A stretch of DNA of 64,000 nt from Lasiosphaeria ovina (taxonomy: Eukaryota > Ascomycota > Sordariomycetes > Sordariales > Lasiosphaeriaceae), in contig JAULSN010000002.1 of NCBI GenBank assembly GCA_033439765.1, positions 6,138,001 through 6,202,000 on the forward strand, given 5' to 3'. Both the position numbers and the translations under genes were made by a program. The stretch's first letter is position 1; each line of letters starts with the position of its first letter. This document shows positions 35,683 through 48,620 of the stretch, piece after piece. Under the pieces are notes generated by a model, which worked only from the letters and a program-made list of their open reading frames with translations, was not told the DNA's origin and did not search any database.

Positions 35683-36931
35683 GCCCTGCCCCGCTACCAG
35701 GCCTCACCGCTTCACCTACATACTGTGACGGCAACTCCCCGGGTAGACGGGAGGCATATTGGACTGCCTCAGCCCGAGCCATACACAACAACTTTCCCCG
35801 ACGTAGCCCCGCGGGGCTCAGTTCCAACAAATTCTTTCCATTCAGAGCCCGGCGACCAGCCAGAGCGGTTCGCTCTGGCGGAACCCATGTATCGGAGGCA
35901 CGCTGGCGGGCAACTATCGTGTAGGACCGGACTACAATGTCGATTATGCGCCACAGGAGCCGCATTCGGCCGAGCAGGGCCAAGCTCCGCATCCATATGA
36001 TGCCCATCACCACCGAGGCTCGCTCCAGCACGCCGGTCCGTCGCCTCTGCATGAGCAGTCGAGCCACCAGTCCCACCATGGCTTGTCGCAGCATTATTCC
36101 ACTGGCCATCACCCCCATCCAATCCTCACCGACCCGAGCCACATGGGAGGACACCCAAGCGCCCGGCACATGGGCCATACGGGGCCGCCGCACTACGGCG
36201 CTGGAGGTCCCTCGCCCCACGCCGTTGTGGCGCCTCTCTACCCGTCTCTAACGCCGACCCATGGCCCTTCTGGTAGCCTGAAGCGACAAAGACCAGACGA
36301 CCTTGATCTTTCCGTCTCGGGGATCCCCGACCTGGAACAGAGCGACTTGGAGTCCATGCAGCAAACACCGATGGGGACATCGTACGGCCAAGGGGCGGGC
36401 GCTCCTCCGACGCACCACCACCACCGCCTGCCGGATACAGGGCCGCCGAACAAGCTTATGCGTCGCGACGGAGAGAGCAGTTCGGGCGGGGGTGCTCCGA
36501 GCGTGGTGGGACAAGCAGGGATGCCGCATCCGGCTCCGCGTCCGAGGGGACCCAAGTTGAAATTCACACCAGAGGACGACCAACTTCTAATAGACCTCAA
36601 GGAAAACAAAAGCTTGACATGGAAACAAATCGCCGACTTCTTCCCTGGCAGATCAAGCGGGACTCTTCAAGTGCGATATTGCACGAAACTCAAGGCAAAG
36701 ACGACGCAATGGACAGATGAAACGGTCAGTTATTTCGTGCTCTCTTTTATTTCTGCAGTCCTTTGAGCGCAAAGCTGACTTGATGGCGAACTACAGGATC
36801 AAAAGCTTAGGACGGCGCTTCAAGACTATGAAAACGAGAAGTGGCGCATAGTCGCCAACAAGGTCGGAACGGGCTTCACACCGGCTGCGTGTCGCGAGAG
36901 AGCAACGCAGTTGTTGGAGGACAACTTATAG
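35683..36931 (+). pseudogene. Two-repeat Myb/SANT DNA-binding protein, 5' part frame-disrupted
   Basis: The C-terminal part is a clear gene: exons ending 36724 and 36797-36931 (stop TAG), encoding two Myb/SANT repeats (KFTPEDDQLLIDLKENKSLT; WKQIADFFPGRSSGTLQVRY; then QWTDETDQKLRTALQDYENE and EKWRIVANKVGTGFTPAACR), preceded by a His/Pro/Gly-rich region. In this frame the reading extends back only to a TAG at 35804-35806, with no ATG. Upstream, 35683 to about 35892, a protein-like stretch (GLPQPEPYTTTFPDVAPRGS, DQPERFALAEPMY) lies in another frame and would join naturally near 35893 if one base were removed. The nearest ATG (35679) is again in a third frame. Either one or two small indels disrupt the 5' end (mutation or assembly error), or there is an unusually short intron (for example 35803-35845, 43 nt). 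Likely a nuclear transcription factor if intact. Start is not resolved. Confidence 0.6.
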
Positions 36932-39900
36932 CAATCGCTGTCCCCGCCAGGAGTTTCAGCTCCTGAGTCCGGGGACACAACAGTCTATCCGTCGCAGTTA
37001 CAATAATAACTGCGCTACAAACACACGAGATCCACCTCTGAGACAACTCCAAGAAACCGAGACCGAGGCTACACAGAAAGTTTGGGTTCCGGCCACTGAG
37101 GTGGAATGGTTAGCTAAACTCGACCGAACGAGACCTCCGACGCCGCACTGGCCCAGCAAGCATATCCAACACTGAGCCTTTCCGGATTTAATACTTGAGC
37201 CCTTTCCGTGCCCTTGACGGCTTCTTCTTACTCTTTGCTTTAGCGAGGCGTATGGCAGGTGGCGGTAGCTTAGAGGAAGCGGCTCTGAAACACTGGTGGC
37301 ATTCATTTTCTATCTTATTTTGCGCTCCCTTTACCTTGCCTTTGTCGATTTCCTATTATAATTCTCGTCGAGTATTTCGCTTGTTTATATTATTTTCTCA
37401 CTCAACTTTTGGTACCATTCTGCGGGGGTTTCTTTTGGCAGGGCGGGATAATATTAGAGATACCCGGAATACCGCCGACAAACTGCCCCCTTATGCCAGC
37501 TTTCTTTCCTTTGGTTCTTTTCTTCCCTTTCCTCTTTCCCTACAGCTTGCAACATTGGCTGTTGTTGCTATGATATAGAACCGGGCTCAAACCGAGGACA
37601 CGATATACACGATACCGCTTTGCGACGATGATGACTCCCTCCTCTGGGTGAAATATGCGCTGATGGTTTTGGGTCGCAAAGGTTTCGTCCACATGCACCA
37701 GAACTCTTCTTGATGGGAGACGGCCCAGCAAAATCTGACATGAGTAACGTTCCCAAGCATGGGCGGAGGAGCGGAGCAGCGGAGCGGACCAAGAGACGAA
37801 ACTTTGTTCGGCGCGGCAGAAAAGAATTTTGGGTGTGCCAATATGTTTTGATATATCAGAAGCCGCTCCTGGGCGGTAGTTCGCTAATGATACTAGGGCA
37901 ACATAAGGTAGGATTCATGTAGGGTACAGTAGCTACAGACATAGATCCGGCACTTGTCTACCTAATGAAGTAATAGCTTTGTTGCTCTTTGACGAAATAT
38001 AATGTTCAAGTCTGCTAAGCTTTTCTGAACGACGATTTATCGGGGCAAGGCGACCTCGCTCATGAGATTTTGGACGGTGAAACTAAACTTATTCGCGCAC
38101 GCATACACATGGTCGACGGATGTCGTAACGGTAGAGTTTCAAACGGCCTGGCCGCATCAACGGCGACCCGTGCCAACAACGGCTTTTGCCAAGGCCAACA
38201 AGGAGCCCCCGGCACCACACGCACTAACGTTTTACCGCTTAACCGATTTTCAACTGTCAATGGAAGGAATTCCGTATCGGATATTCCGTATATGTAGGTA
38301 AGGTATCTATGGCACGAGAACATATTACGGTAAATGTGCATATAAGTACGCAACGGGCATCTCAATATCGACCACTGCAAACGCAAGGCCGCCGAGAAGA
38401 ACCCAGAGTCTTCCGTAGCAACCCTGGTTTGACAGCCTCTCGGAAGCCGTGTCGGCGAGCTCGGGTCGGGAATCGACTTTGACAAGGTGCCCCCCAAATT
38501 GAGACGACAGGCGTCGAAGCGCCCCACTAAGTTGGGACCACCACCTCTTTTATGCCAGGGTCCGGCAGCAGCTTGGGCCTCCTCCCTGTTCGTTCAACGT
38601 TGTACTTCTGGTGTGACAAACATCCGTATCGAGTACGGGCATCAGCCGAGTTCATACATGTTTAATTCAGGACACGCCGTTTAAGAAACACCAGTTGTAG
38701 GCGACATTGAGGATTCAACAGCAAAGCAATTGACGGGTAGGATTTGATGAAGTATGGATACCTGCCTAGTTCATCGTTCCTGATTGAAGGTCTCCCTGCC
38801 AGCTTTTCAAATCCTTCCAGGTTTCGTTTCTCTCGGCAGCGCTCCGAAAAAAGGAACGCCCAGCAATTCAACACAGCATCCGAATCGGGGCCCCCTGTCG
38901 TCAACTCAGCCTTGCTTTTGTCCGACAAGAGGGGATGCAAGGCTAGGATGGCCCTGTAAAATGGAAGATGCCATGCACTACGACCGCTGGGGGAGGTGGC
39001 TGGCTGGTGGGGCAAGGAACAAGCTGCCCGCGTTCCTGGCGGCGTTCCTGTCGCGTCATCTCTAACGGCCACCCGCCCGCTGATCGGGGAACGCACCAGG
39101 GGTTCTTTTCGACCACTGCAGCCTGGAAGCTGGGGTCGACTTGAGCGGAGAATCGCAGTTCAAAAAAGACAAAGCTGCTGCGACGCGAGCGCGATGCGAC
39201 ATCAAGTCACGTCGTCGTCACGACCACAACTGCTGTGGCTTGGGACGGTCTTGTCTTTTACGGGTGTTCTTTTACAATATTTCCCGCCATTATGTGCGCG
39301 GAATCCTCGGGGCTATCTCGCGATTGCCAGGAGGGATATTTATTATGTGGCTTGACTTTCTCCAGAGAATGCGACTTGTCCATCCATTCGCACAAAACCT
39401 CTGCTGGCCCCGAAAGCCGGCTCCCAGTCAGTCTTGATCTCGCTAACACGACCTACTCACCTCCAGGCACCGCGCAGACACGGACAGAGAGCCCCAGCCA
39501 CGCCATACGGAGGACGCCATACGGAGGACGCCATACGGAGGACGCCATACGGAGGACGCCATACGGAGGACGCCATACGGAGGGACAATCAGGAAAAAAG
39601 CAGGCAGGACAGCCCGCCAATGTAAGCTTGCGTGCTCGGTCCTGATAGCGAGCGAGCACACAATGCTCTACCTTGATGATCGTGACGTGGATTGGTTCAC
39701 GGACGCAGTCATTTGCCTGGTCTTTCCTCATTCCTATTGCAGACTAGCCGTCAGTCTTGTCGGCGGAACATGTCAACATTTGCACACTGAAGCGAGCGTA
39801 CAATGGTGGTCTTCGCACCCACAGTGCTACCTCGGGCGGGCTGCTGTCCAATCGGAGATTAAATCCCAATATCTAGTCTCATGCTCCATTGCTCACAGTT

Positions 39901-42900
39901 ATATTTTTTCCTTCTCCTGGTGGCTCATCCAGTTGGCGGTACTTTCTCGGCCAGATTACGCCGTTTTCTTTGTATCGACTTGTACCCGAGACATTCACCA
40001 GTCACTCTGCCTTGTCGTCCACACCTTCAAGCTAACTAGGTAACTTCTAGCTGCGGTGGTTGGATTACTCATAGCTCGCCGGCGGAGCTGAGCTTGCTCA
40101 TAGTACCCGTGCCTACGAAGCGTCTTCTCCCAGGGCAGCTGCTCCCCCGTTTCGTGAGGTGAATACGGCCAAGGGCAGCCCTTGAGACGATTTGGGGGTT
40201 GCTCTGCGAAGCTTGCTGGCAGCCGGCCTTTTTTCTTCACTCGGGCACGGAGTCCCGACGATGTCATAGAGCCCGGGGATGGCGGTCTCAGTCGAAAACA
40301 TTCACGACGCTCACCGTTAGCATGATATATAGAAAGAGCTTAAAACTTTATGCTCTAGACACTCCGATTTTTCCCCTGGCCGTATCGCAAGACCTAGACA
40401 GAAAGGGAAGAGGTCTTTTCTCGATCTCATGATCCGCGAGCAAACCTGCAATCCCTTCCCTCCAGCCGTCTTCAACCTTATTAGCCGAGTCCCCATATCC
40501 AGTCTTTCACCTGAAACATTGGGAAAGCTGCGGACGCAAGGGCGTCCCTCTCAAGCTAGTTCGTTGGATATCAGACATCCTCAGAGGGCGGTGCCTGTTT
40601 GACCAACCACCTGTAATAATTGGGTTGCGTTATACCTGAAACCTGGACTATATCAAGCGTGATATCAGAGGTATATCGAGGCCCTATTATGGGCATGCCA
40701 GGCCCCCCCCTCCCCCTCCCCCGTCCCCTTCCCGCCAGACAAAACCCAAGATGCAAAAAGCCTGGGAACGGATTGGGGAGAAGGATGGAAAAGGGTAGCT
40801 CCGTGACCTAGTCGCTGACAGCACCGCGAACCCGGTCCCGGTAGTTCACACGGAGCGTCAAGGCCTTCCGTTTTGACAAGATTTACAGACCGCCAGCTGC
40901 CCAGACACGACAGCAAGGGCGATAGCTCGAAGAAGAGCGGTGAGCCAAGGGAGGGGAAGAGGGGAAGGTTCCCGTGATGGTGAGGCGAGAGGAGGTTTTC
41001 TCTTGCGTGGCCGACCCCCATTGGGCGATGGCCAACGTTCGCTGCCTTGAATCGACTGACGATGAGCGGTTTTCCGAGGGAAGGGGGCCAGAACAAACAA
41101 GCAAGCAGAAAATCAGTCAGTCACTAGCGCACGGTCAGAGCTTTCTGCCGTCCCAAGCTTTTGGGGCTTCGGGGTAATATGCCATGCCCCCGTTTGGATA
41201 CGATGATGTGCCTATCGCGAGCATCGGCGTGCCTGGTCTCGACCAAGTACGGTAACGAGGCAAATCACGGCTGCCCGTGCTTTGCTTCTCCCTGATCCCG
41301 CAACGTTGCAGTGGGGAGAAGACGGATTGAGAGGAACAGAAATTCAACGATCAGCCGCGCCTGGCGAGGCCAGTGCTTCCCCCCAACCGGCCCCGAGGTC
41401 GAGGTATTGGTTTCCATGGGAGCATACCCAGATGTCCCGAGTTTGGTGTCTACGTACCAGACTCGGGGCTTTCTATATGACAACCAACATGTCTCTCTAC
41501 CCATTACTCCCCATCACGCTCAAAACGTCGCCGTATCTACGGGGCGCCCTGCCCGTCCGTTCGGCAGTCCCTCCGTTAGATGGGAGGGAAGCCTAGCTGC
41601 GGGACAGCTTCTGCTACTGCGATTTGAAACCCCCCGCCTTCGCGAAGACCTCGATACAGCCGAGAGGCTCTTTCTTATTGGTAGGATTTACATTGCGATT
41701 TTCTCAGTGGCTCATGAAATGGCATGAGATTGAATATTTAGCTGCCTGCCACAGGAAATCGTGGTCTAGTATCGCCAAGATACAAAGATTCTCCAGATCG
41801 CATCCCGTGGAAAACGGCACCTAATTGTGATCCGAGACGACTAGATAAAAGAAGCCCAGTGTAGCAAGAGCATTGCGTCAACCAAAGGCACACTCGGAGT
41901 CTAGTTGGCGACCTGATGATCTGGCAAAGGGGTTGAAGAATGATGTCTGGCAGACAATTCTTAGCCTCAGTAACTAAAGTACCTTGACTATTTTACGGAG
42001 CCATACGAAGAACGCAAGAGTGGTTCTTCTTGACTCGGTATGCAAATTGGCATTATATTCATTGCTTGATACCCAATCTCACTATATCAGCAACATTTAG
42101 AATACGACCAGACTCATGGCAAGTGCTACTCACCGCAGACCAGAGGCGGAGTCCGTATCCAACCTGCCACTCCATCGCTAACGAACCTAGTACAGATACC
42201 CCGGAGAGCGAGTGGCTGCCGGCCTGAGAATCCATATGTCGAGGATTCGCTTCATTGACCCTGGGTGAGATGACCTTGCCATACGTCTTCATCTTGGGTC
42301 CGAACCGTCAGCCCCAACCGGCACACACAGACGAAGTGGCAGAATGACTACGGCAGGAAGGCAAAGTGGCGTGATGAAAAGGGTAGGAATCAGAATTGGA
42401 TCAACATTGCCCTTGTTATGCATTATGAGTGCACTACGAGTCTGCTTGACAACAACCGCCGTTGCGGCAAGACTGCGTCTTGAACCCTGGAACACTGGAA
42501 ACGCCGAGAGATAACTTCTGGAGTGGATGATGTCTTATCTACACACATCACGGGTCAGTAATCGGTGTCTGCACCTAAAGTACGGCGGAGGCGGTAATGT
42601 TTTTTTGTCATGTATGTACAGTACAACAATACCATACAGAGTAGCTGGCACACTGGAATGGACGTGGACACGGTGAGGCGGGGATGGCTGTAGGGCTGAG
42701 CCTCGAGCTTGGGTTCCTTGCAGTTGCGGCGACCGTCTGGGCCGCTAACTGCCGTACCTAACCCTTGGCTATTTGATTCGGGAGGTCACCTGACACCGCG
42801 GGGGCGCCCTGGAAGCCGTTGGTCGCGACGGATTTCGGAATGCGTCATCTTCTCCCGCTCTGCGGACTTGTTTCAACTGACAAAGCTAAATCCCAGCTCT

Positions 42901-43158
42901 TTCACAAACGATTCAGCAAAGCAATAAAGATATTGCTGCCATTCGCTGCCGGTTTCTTTCTTCTTCTCTTTACGCACTATCTTGCCTTAAAGGCGAGAAA
43001 CCTCACTCGTTTTATTTTTAGCAGCCTCGTGCATCCTCGTCACTGACCTCGAGCGCATCTCCTTCTCCTTCTACTTCTCCTCCCCCCTTCCCCCTTCACT
43101 CTTGAATCGCTGCTTCCGACCGTACCTTCCTCTATGGCCGCGTCGCCCGAGATCCGCC
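36932..43158. other. Gene-poor region between the Myb gene and RAD26
   Basis: About 6.2 kb with no recognisable gene; frames up to about 145 codons look like chance. It includes the 14-bp minisatellite (39501-39584). The last 150 bp before 43159 is a strongly pyrimidine-rich tract (CTTCTCCTTCT-type), probably the RAD26 leader or core promoter. Confidence 0.55.
39501..39584. repeat. 14-bp minisatellite, six copies
   Basis: Six perfect or near-perfect head-to-tail copies of CGCCATACGGAGGA starting at 39501, 39515, 39529, 39543, 39557 and 39571; the sixth diverges in its last bases. Not in a supported gene. The copies have no visible decay, so the array is recent or actively changing in copy number. 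Confidence 0.95.
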
Positions 43159-46100
43159 ATGAACTCCACTGCAGAGACATCCCTTGGTGTTAAAACCGAG
43201 CAGACTTCGCCAAGCCACCCGCCCCTCGGGTCAGACACGATGGACGGCGCTGGAGAATTTGACGAAGCGTCTGCGCTCAAGAACCTTACCGAAAATGTCC
43301 GCGACCAGGACGATCTCGAACGCGACATCACCGAGCAGGCGAATCGCGCTTTAATTGAAGCCGAGGACAAGAGAGATCGAAAACGTATCGAGAAGGCCGA
43401 GCTATCCAAGTCGAGGCTCGAGAACCAACGTCGAACCCAGCAGCAGAAACTTCAGGCCGCAACTGGCGGCTCGACAGCAAGATTGCGGATACAGCAGGAG
43501 ATTACGCGAATAGAGGCAGAGATTCAGATTTGCAACACGGACATCTCAGACTTCAATAGTCGCATCGAGCAGCGCAACCGACAGAGCGAGACCGGCAATA
43601 CGTCGTCGACTACCGGAAGGAAACTGACCGATGAGAGCCAGCGCGAGTATCTCATTCGGACTGGCAAGATTACCCCTTTCGCAAAAATTGGCGGACCCCG
43701 ACCCGATGGCATCCAAGGAGACCTCGCCAATGCGATAATTGACGCAGAAGATGAGGCTGTGGCCGAGGAGATTGAAGAGCAGGGTGCCGACGGGCCGCGG
43801 TCGCACCAAAATCTGAGGCTCCCCGGGTTTGCTGAGGAGAACGACTATACCGGTGGCGTAGCCGAAGACGAATTCTCCCTACGCCCGAGGAAGAAACGCC
43901 GTGTGCAACAGGATGTCGCTTCCTCAGACGAGTTTGCGCCGAACCAGTCGACCTCGGAAGCAGCTACTCCTGCATCTTATGCGTCTGACATCTCCGACGA
44001 AGTGGACATGACTGACATGACGCCCAAGGTCAAATCTAAAAAGGGAACAACCAAGGAGAGCGAGGATAAGATCGATCTCAGCGGCATTGATGACGGTAGT
44101 GAAGCTGTCTACCAGAGTAGACTAAAGGATTGGACGGACAGGAGGAGTCGGGCGAGACGGCGCCGACAGGAAGCCTTGGGGCAGCCGATCGACGATGGGG
44201 CAGACGGAGTTGATGAGTGGCTCAAGCCCTCTCCCGACGAGGCCGACCACGAGTTCGAGAATGGGCTGAAGCTTCCGGGCGATATATATCCATCACTTTT
44301 TGATTACCAAAAGACTGGCGTACAATGGCTTGCAGAGCTGTATGCGCAACAAGTTGGCGGCATTGTCGGCGACGAAATGGGACTGGGCAAGACAGGTATG
44401 CTGCACTCCATTGTGGTCTCTCGTTTGTGGGCAAATAACTGACAGCTATTTAGTCCAGCTTATATCCTTCGTGGCCGCCTTACATCACAGTAACATGCTC
44501 AACAAGCCTACCATTGTTGTTGCGCCTGCCACCGTCTTACGGCAGTGGGTCAACGAGTTTCACCGTTGGTGGCCGCCTCTCAGAGTATCGATTTTGCACT
44601 CGTCCGGCAGCGGTATGTTCAATGTGCGGAACGAGGGAGAGATTGAGGACCAGGATGATGTGTGGGACAAGAAAAAGCCGAGCAAGTCAAGCAAGGCGGC
44701 AAAGAAGATCGTCGACAGAGTGGTCAAGCACGGCCACGTCTTGGTCACCACCTATGCGGGCCTCCAGACCTACAGCGACGTTTTGATACCCGTTGACTGG
44801 GGCTATGCCGTCCTGGATGAGGGCCACAAGATTCGGAACCCGAACACGGCCATCACCATCTATTGCAAGGAGCTCCGAACACCCAATCGGGTGATTCTCT
44901 CCGGGACCCCGATGCAGAATAACTTGACCGAGCTCTGGTCTTTGTTCGATTTTATATATCCCATGCGCCTCGGTACTCTTGTTGCCTTCCGGAATCAATT
45001 CGAGATTCCAATCAGGCTGGGGGGTTATGCGAATGCAACGAACCTCCAGATTATGACTGCGCAGAAATGCGCCGAGACACTCAAGGAGACAATTAGTCCC
45101 TATCTCCTTCAGCGCTTGAAGGTCGACGTGGCTGCTGACTTGCCCAAGAAGAGTGAGCAGGTGCTGTTCTGCAAGCTATCCAAGCAGCAGCGAGAGGCCT
45201 ACGAGTTGTTCTTGAAATCGGACGACATGGCCTCGATCCTCAGCAGAAGCCGTCAGTCTCTTTATGGTATTGACATTTTGCGCAAGATTTGCAACCATCC
45301 AGACCTACTTGACCCTAGGCTCAAGACCAAACCGGGCTACTTGTGGGGTGGTGCTAACAAGTCTGGGAAGATGGCAGTTGTGAAGTCGCTGCTGCCTATG
45401 TGGAAGCGCCTTAGCCATAAGACATTACTCTTCTGCCAAGGTGTTCAGATGCTGGATGTTCTGGAGGCCTTTATTAGGCGGCAAGACGGCATCAGCTATA
45501 TACGCATGGATGGCAAAACACCAGTCAAGCAGCGGCAGACACTGGTCGACCAGTTCAACAGCGACCCTGATCTCGATGTGTTCTTACTTACCACAAAGGT
45601 GGGCGGGCTCGGTGTCAACCTGACTGGAGCCAATCGCGTCATCATTTTTGACCCCGATTGGAACCCTTCCACGGACGTACAGGCAAGAGAGCGGGCTTGG
45701 CGCCTGGGTCAGAAAAAGGAGGTGACCATCTATCGGCTGATGACTGCTGGCACAATTGAGGAGAAAATCTATCATCGCCAGATCTTCAAGCAGTTTCTGT
45801 CAAACAAGGTACTGAAGGACCCCAAACAACAAACAAATTTTAATCTGCATGATTTGCACGATCTGTTTACCCTCAGTTCGTACGAAGATGGCACTACTGA
45901 AACGGGCGAACTCTTCAAAGGAAGCGAGGTCAAGAACTTCAAGCCAGCTGGGCCTAGGGAGCTCATCTTGCCGGGTCATGACGCTGCTCCTTTCAGGGCG
46001 TCGCCAGTCAGCGTTGCAAAGGGTGGCGAGCGCGGTGGCACCGACAACGAGGAAGGCGACCTTCGCAACATTGATGGAGTCGCCGGGCTGGAAACGTTCC

Positions 46101-46714
46101 AAGACGAAAAAGCTCCGCCCGCAAACGAGGAAGATCGGCTAATGGAAGGCATCTTTGCGCGGTCTGGGGTGCACAGTGCCCTAGAGCATGATGAAATAAT
46201 GAATGGCAAACGGTCTGTCAAGGCAGATCGCAAGATGCTCCAGCTCGAGGCCAATCGCATCGCTGCACAAGCGGCACTGAGTCTTCGCCGCGCCGGCGAA
46301 GCGGCCCGCAATGTGCCAATCGGTACCGTGACGTGGACAGGAGAGTTTGGAGAGGCTGGCCGTCCTGTCAACATCCGCCGTGGACGCGCTGGTCCCAGCT
46401 CGGCGGGCATCCTCGCCGGTATTGAGAATCGTCAAGCCTTGAGCACACCAAGCGCAGGTAGCTCAAGGTCGGGAACGCCGAGTACTGCGGACCGCAACTT
46501 GAAGGCGAAGGATTTTGAGAAGATGGTCCCCGCATTCATCAAGAGGCATGGCGGCCAGGTACCATCGAAGCTGCTGGTTGACCACTTCAACCACTACTGC
46601 GCCGGTGCGAAGCAGGCAGAGGAGTTCAAGACAGCTTTGGCCAAGGTGGCCAAGATGGACAAGCGCGGATCAAGCATGCGGGCCATCTGGACTCTGAGGT
46701 CCGAGTATCAGTGA
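43159..46714 (+). CDS. RAD26: DNA repair ATPase Rad26/CSB (ERCC6), SNF2 family
   Basis: Predicted 1165-aa Swi2/Snf2 ATPase that acts in transcription-coupled nucleotide excision repair by engaging stalled RNA polymerase II. Exons 43159-44395 and 44454-46714; the 58-bp intron interrupts the Walker A coding region (GDEMGLGKT, residues 404-412, then VQLISF). The N-terminal third has an acidic, coiled-coil-prone segment (ADKR/EKAE repeats, residues about 35-150) and a basic patch RPRKKRR. Helicase motifs: VVAPATVLRQW, DEGH (about 534-537) in LDEGHKIRNP, SGTPMQNNLTELWSLFDFIY, and motif VI in RERAWRLGQKKEVTIYRL. After the helicase comes a CSB-type C-terminal region ending in a winged-helix-like segment (KMVPAFIKRHGGQVPSKLLV). 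The in-frame codons upstream of 43159 lack an ATG. Confidence 0.95.
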
Positions 46715-47426
46715 TGTATATATATATATTTACTACATGAACTGGGCCACGGTGGGTTTTGATTTCAGCTTTAAGTCACAGCAACATGGCGACGGCGTCA
46801 TTTTTGGGGGAGAGCAAAATGAATTAACGAGAGAGCATACAATATGACTTGAAACGATAGAGTCTACGGGCATATATGGATGCGATCAGCGCAAAAGGAT
46901 ATACATGGCCTTTTCCATAGGAGGGATAGTATCATCGCCAACAGTCTTGTTTTATCTACTTCACTGCCTGTCATACTTGTCCACAACTAAACCATCTCTT
47001 CTTTTGCGAATCCCAGACACGTAAGCGAGGCCGGCGAAAAAGAGGCCAGAAGTACGGAACGTCAACGAAGATATTTGGAAAATAAGGATTAGAAGCCTAG
47101 CTCAAAATCACAATGAAGTGGTTACTAAATACACAATGATCATAAAAACAACTGTATTAAGTGGGTATCAAACGCCTGATCCATCCTCCATTCTATGAAC
47201 CCTAGGCCAGTTTGGCACACGTCCTCTGGGACGCTGGATACTGCCGGGCCTTCTAGGGTCTTTCTGACCATCTATTTCTTTCTATGCCGGCGCCGAGGTT
47301 AAATATTTGCCCATATGTTCCATCTGGCAAAAGCGGAAAAAGGACATTGTCATTATTCGTTAAGGCCGGTTGGATGGGCTTGAGCGGGAAGAGATAAGGA
47401 AAGGCCATGTCGAAACACTGCCCACA
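46715..47426. other. Convergent spacer between RAD26 and the ZIP transporter
   Basis: About 710 bp containing both 3' UTRs; begins with a TA dinucleotide run (46716-46730). No gene seen. Confidence 0.65.
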
Positions 47427-48620
47427 TCATGCCCACTTAGCTAGGAGAGACATCAGCCCAACGCCGAGGGCAACACAAGAGTACGCGAAAAGCTGCATGT
47501 TAAAGCCCGCCTTGCGCATCTCGGGGTTGAACATAAACTCGTGCGCCAGGAGCTCAACGAGACCCGTGTACATGAGGATGCCGCCGCTGATCGCGTCGAA
47601 GACGCCATTGACAACCTTGCTTGTTGCTGCTTCTAGCGCGAGCGACTTGTTTGCAATGAGTCCTATCCCGATCGCGAAGGGGGTGCTGACAGCGTACAGC
47701 GCACCGAGAAAGTAGGGCGTCCACCTGCGGCTGTCCGCGGGCCAGGTAGCGGTGGCTAATCTGGCACCAAGCCCGAGTCCTTCGAAGGTCTGGTGAAAGA
47801 CGAGAACAACGAAGAGGATGATGAAATTGTCAGTAACCGCAAGGGTCAGGCCGATGAAGATGGAGTGGAAGATGACACCAAATTCCAGTATGAATAGGGC
47901 GGTCATCTGCGCAGCATAGTTGGCGTGCTCATCGCCCTCGACATGGTCTCTTTGATGGCCGAGGTGGTCTTCCCCTCCTGGTGGGTAACTGACGTCGTCC
48001 CGAAGACCCGGAATCCGAGTCTTATCGCCAGGCTTGACAGGTGAGATCTCCGTGCCTTTCCCGCCCGACGTTGACCTGAGCGAGCTTCTCGAGCCACCCG
48101 CCTCGATGTCTCGGGGGTTCTGGCCGCCGGGAGATCCTATGGCGGAGTCGCCAGGCTCCTTCTCAACGTGATCGTGGTCGTGGCCGTGGGCATGGCCATG
48201 AGTGGAACCAAACCCAAAGTCGAAGCGCGCGACAACAAGTTCTAGCAGGAACATTGCCATGACCGTCATAAGGCCAATACACATTGCCCAGTCGTAATCG
48301 GGCAATATGTCCGACAGGCACTCGTCGCGCAGGTTATCGGAAGCCGGAGAAAGAAGATGCATCCATGCTGTCGCCAAGATCACGCCGGATCCAAAATACT
48401 TGGCCACGAAGAAGCAAAGCTTGGGTACGCGCATCCGCGAGGTTCGCGCCAGCCATATCGGTAAGAGTGCGCCCAGTGCTGAACCGGCAAGGATGATAAA
48501 GACGGAGGCAATTCGCAAGTCCCAGTGGCTTGTGCTGGCCGATGTGCCCTCGCAAGCTGGAGCTGATGCATCGTCTCCCTCGTCACGCGCCACGAGCCGC
48601 GAATAGCGATAGTGGTGCAT
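47427..48620 (-). CDS. ZIP-family zinc/iron transporter (Zrt1/Zrt2-like)
   Basis: Predicted 397-aa membrane transporter, one exon. About eight membrane helices: FIILAGSALGALLPIWLA (about 41-59), KYFGSGVILATAWMHLL (74-90), WAMCIGLMTVMAMFLLELVV (111-130), then after a long cytoplasmic loop LFILEFGVIFHSIFIGLTLA (242-261), FIILFVVLVFHQTFEGLGLG (266-285) and three more. The loop carries a His-rich metal-binding motif (residues 141-151). Helices IV and V hold the family signature residues H252 (in HSIFIG) and H276-x2-E279 (in HQTFEG), which form the transport metal site. It should import Zn2+ at the plasma membrane; a vacuolar role is not excluded. The frame extends three codons above the chosen ATG at 48620 but begins with TTG. 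Confidence 0.93.
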   Translation of the reverse strand: MHHYRYSRLVARDEGDDASAPACEGTSASTSHWDLRIASVFIILAGSALGALLPIWLARTSRMRVPKLCFFVAKYFGSGVILATAWMHLLSPASDNLRDECLSDILPDYDWAMCIGLMTVMAMFLLELVVARFDFGFGSTHGHAHGHDHDHVEKEPGDSAIGSPGGQNPRDIEAGGSRSSLRSTSGGKGTEISPVKPGDKTRIPGLRDDVSYPPGGEDHLGHQRDHVEGDEHANYAAQMTALFILEFGVIFHSIFIGLTLAVTDNFIILFVVLVFHQTFEGLGLGARLATATWPADSRRWTPYFLGALYAVSTPFAIGIGLIANKSLALEAATSKVVNGVFDAISGGILMYTGLVELLAHEFMFNPEMRKAGFNMQLFAYSCVALGVGLMSLLAKWA

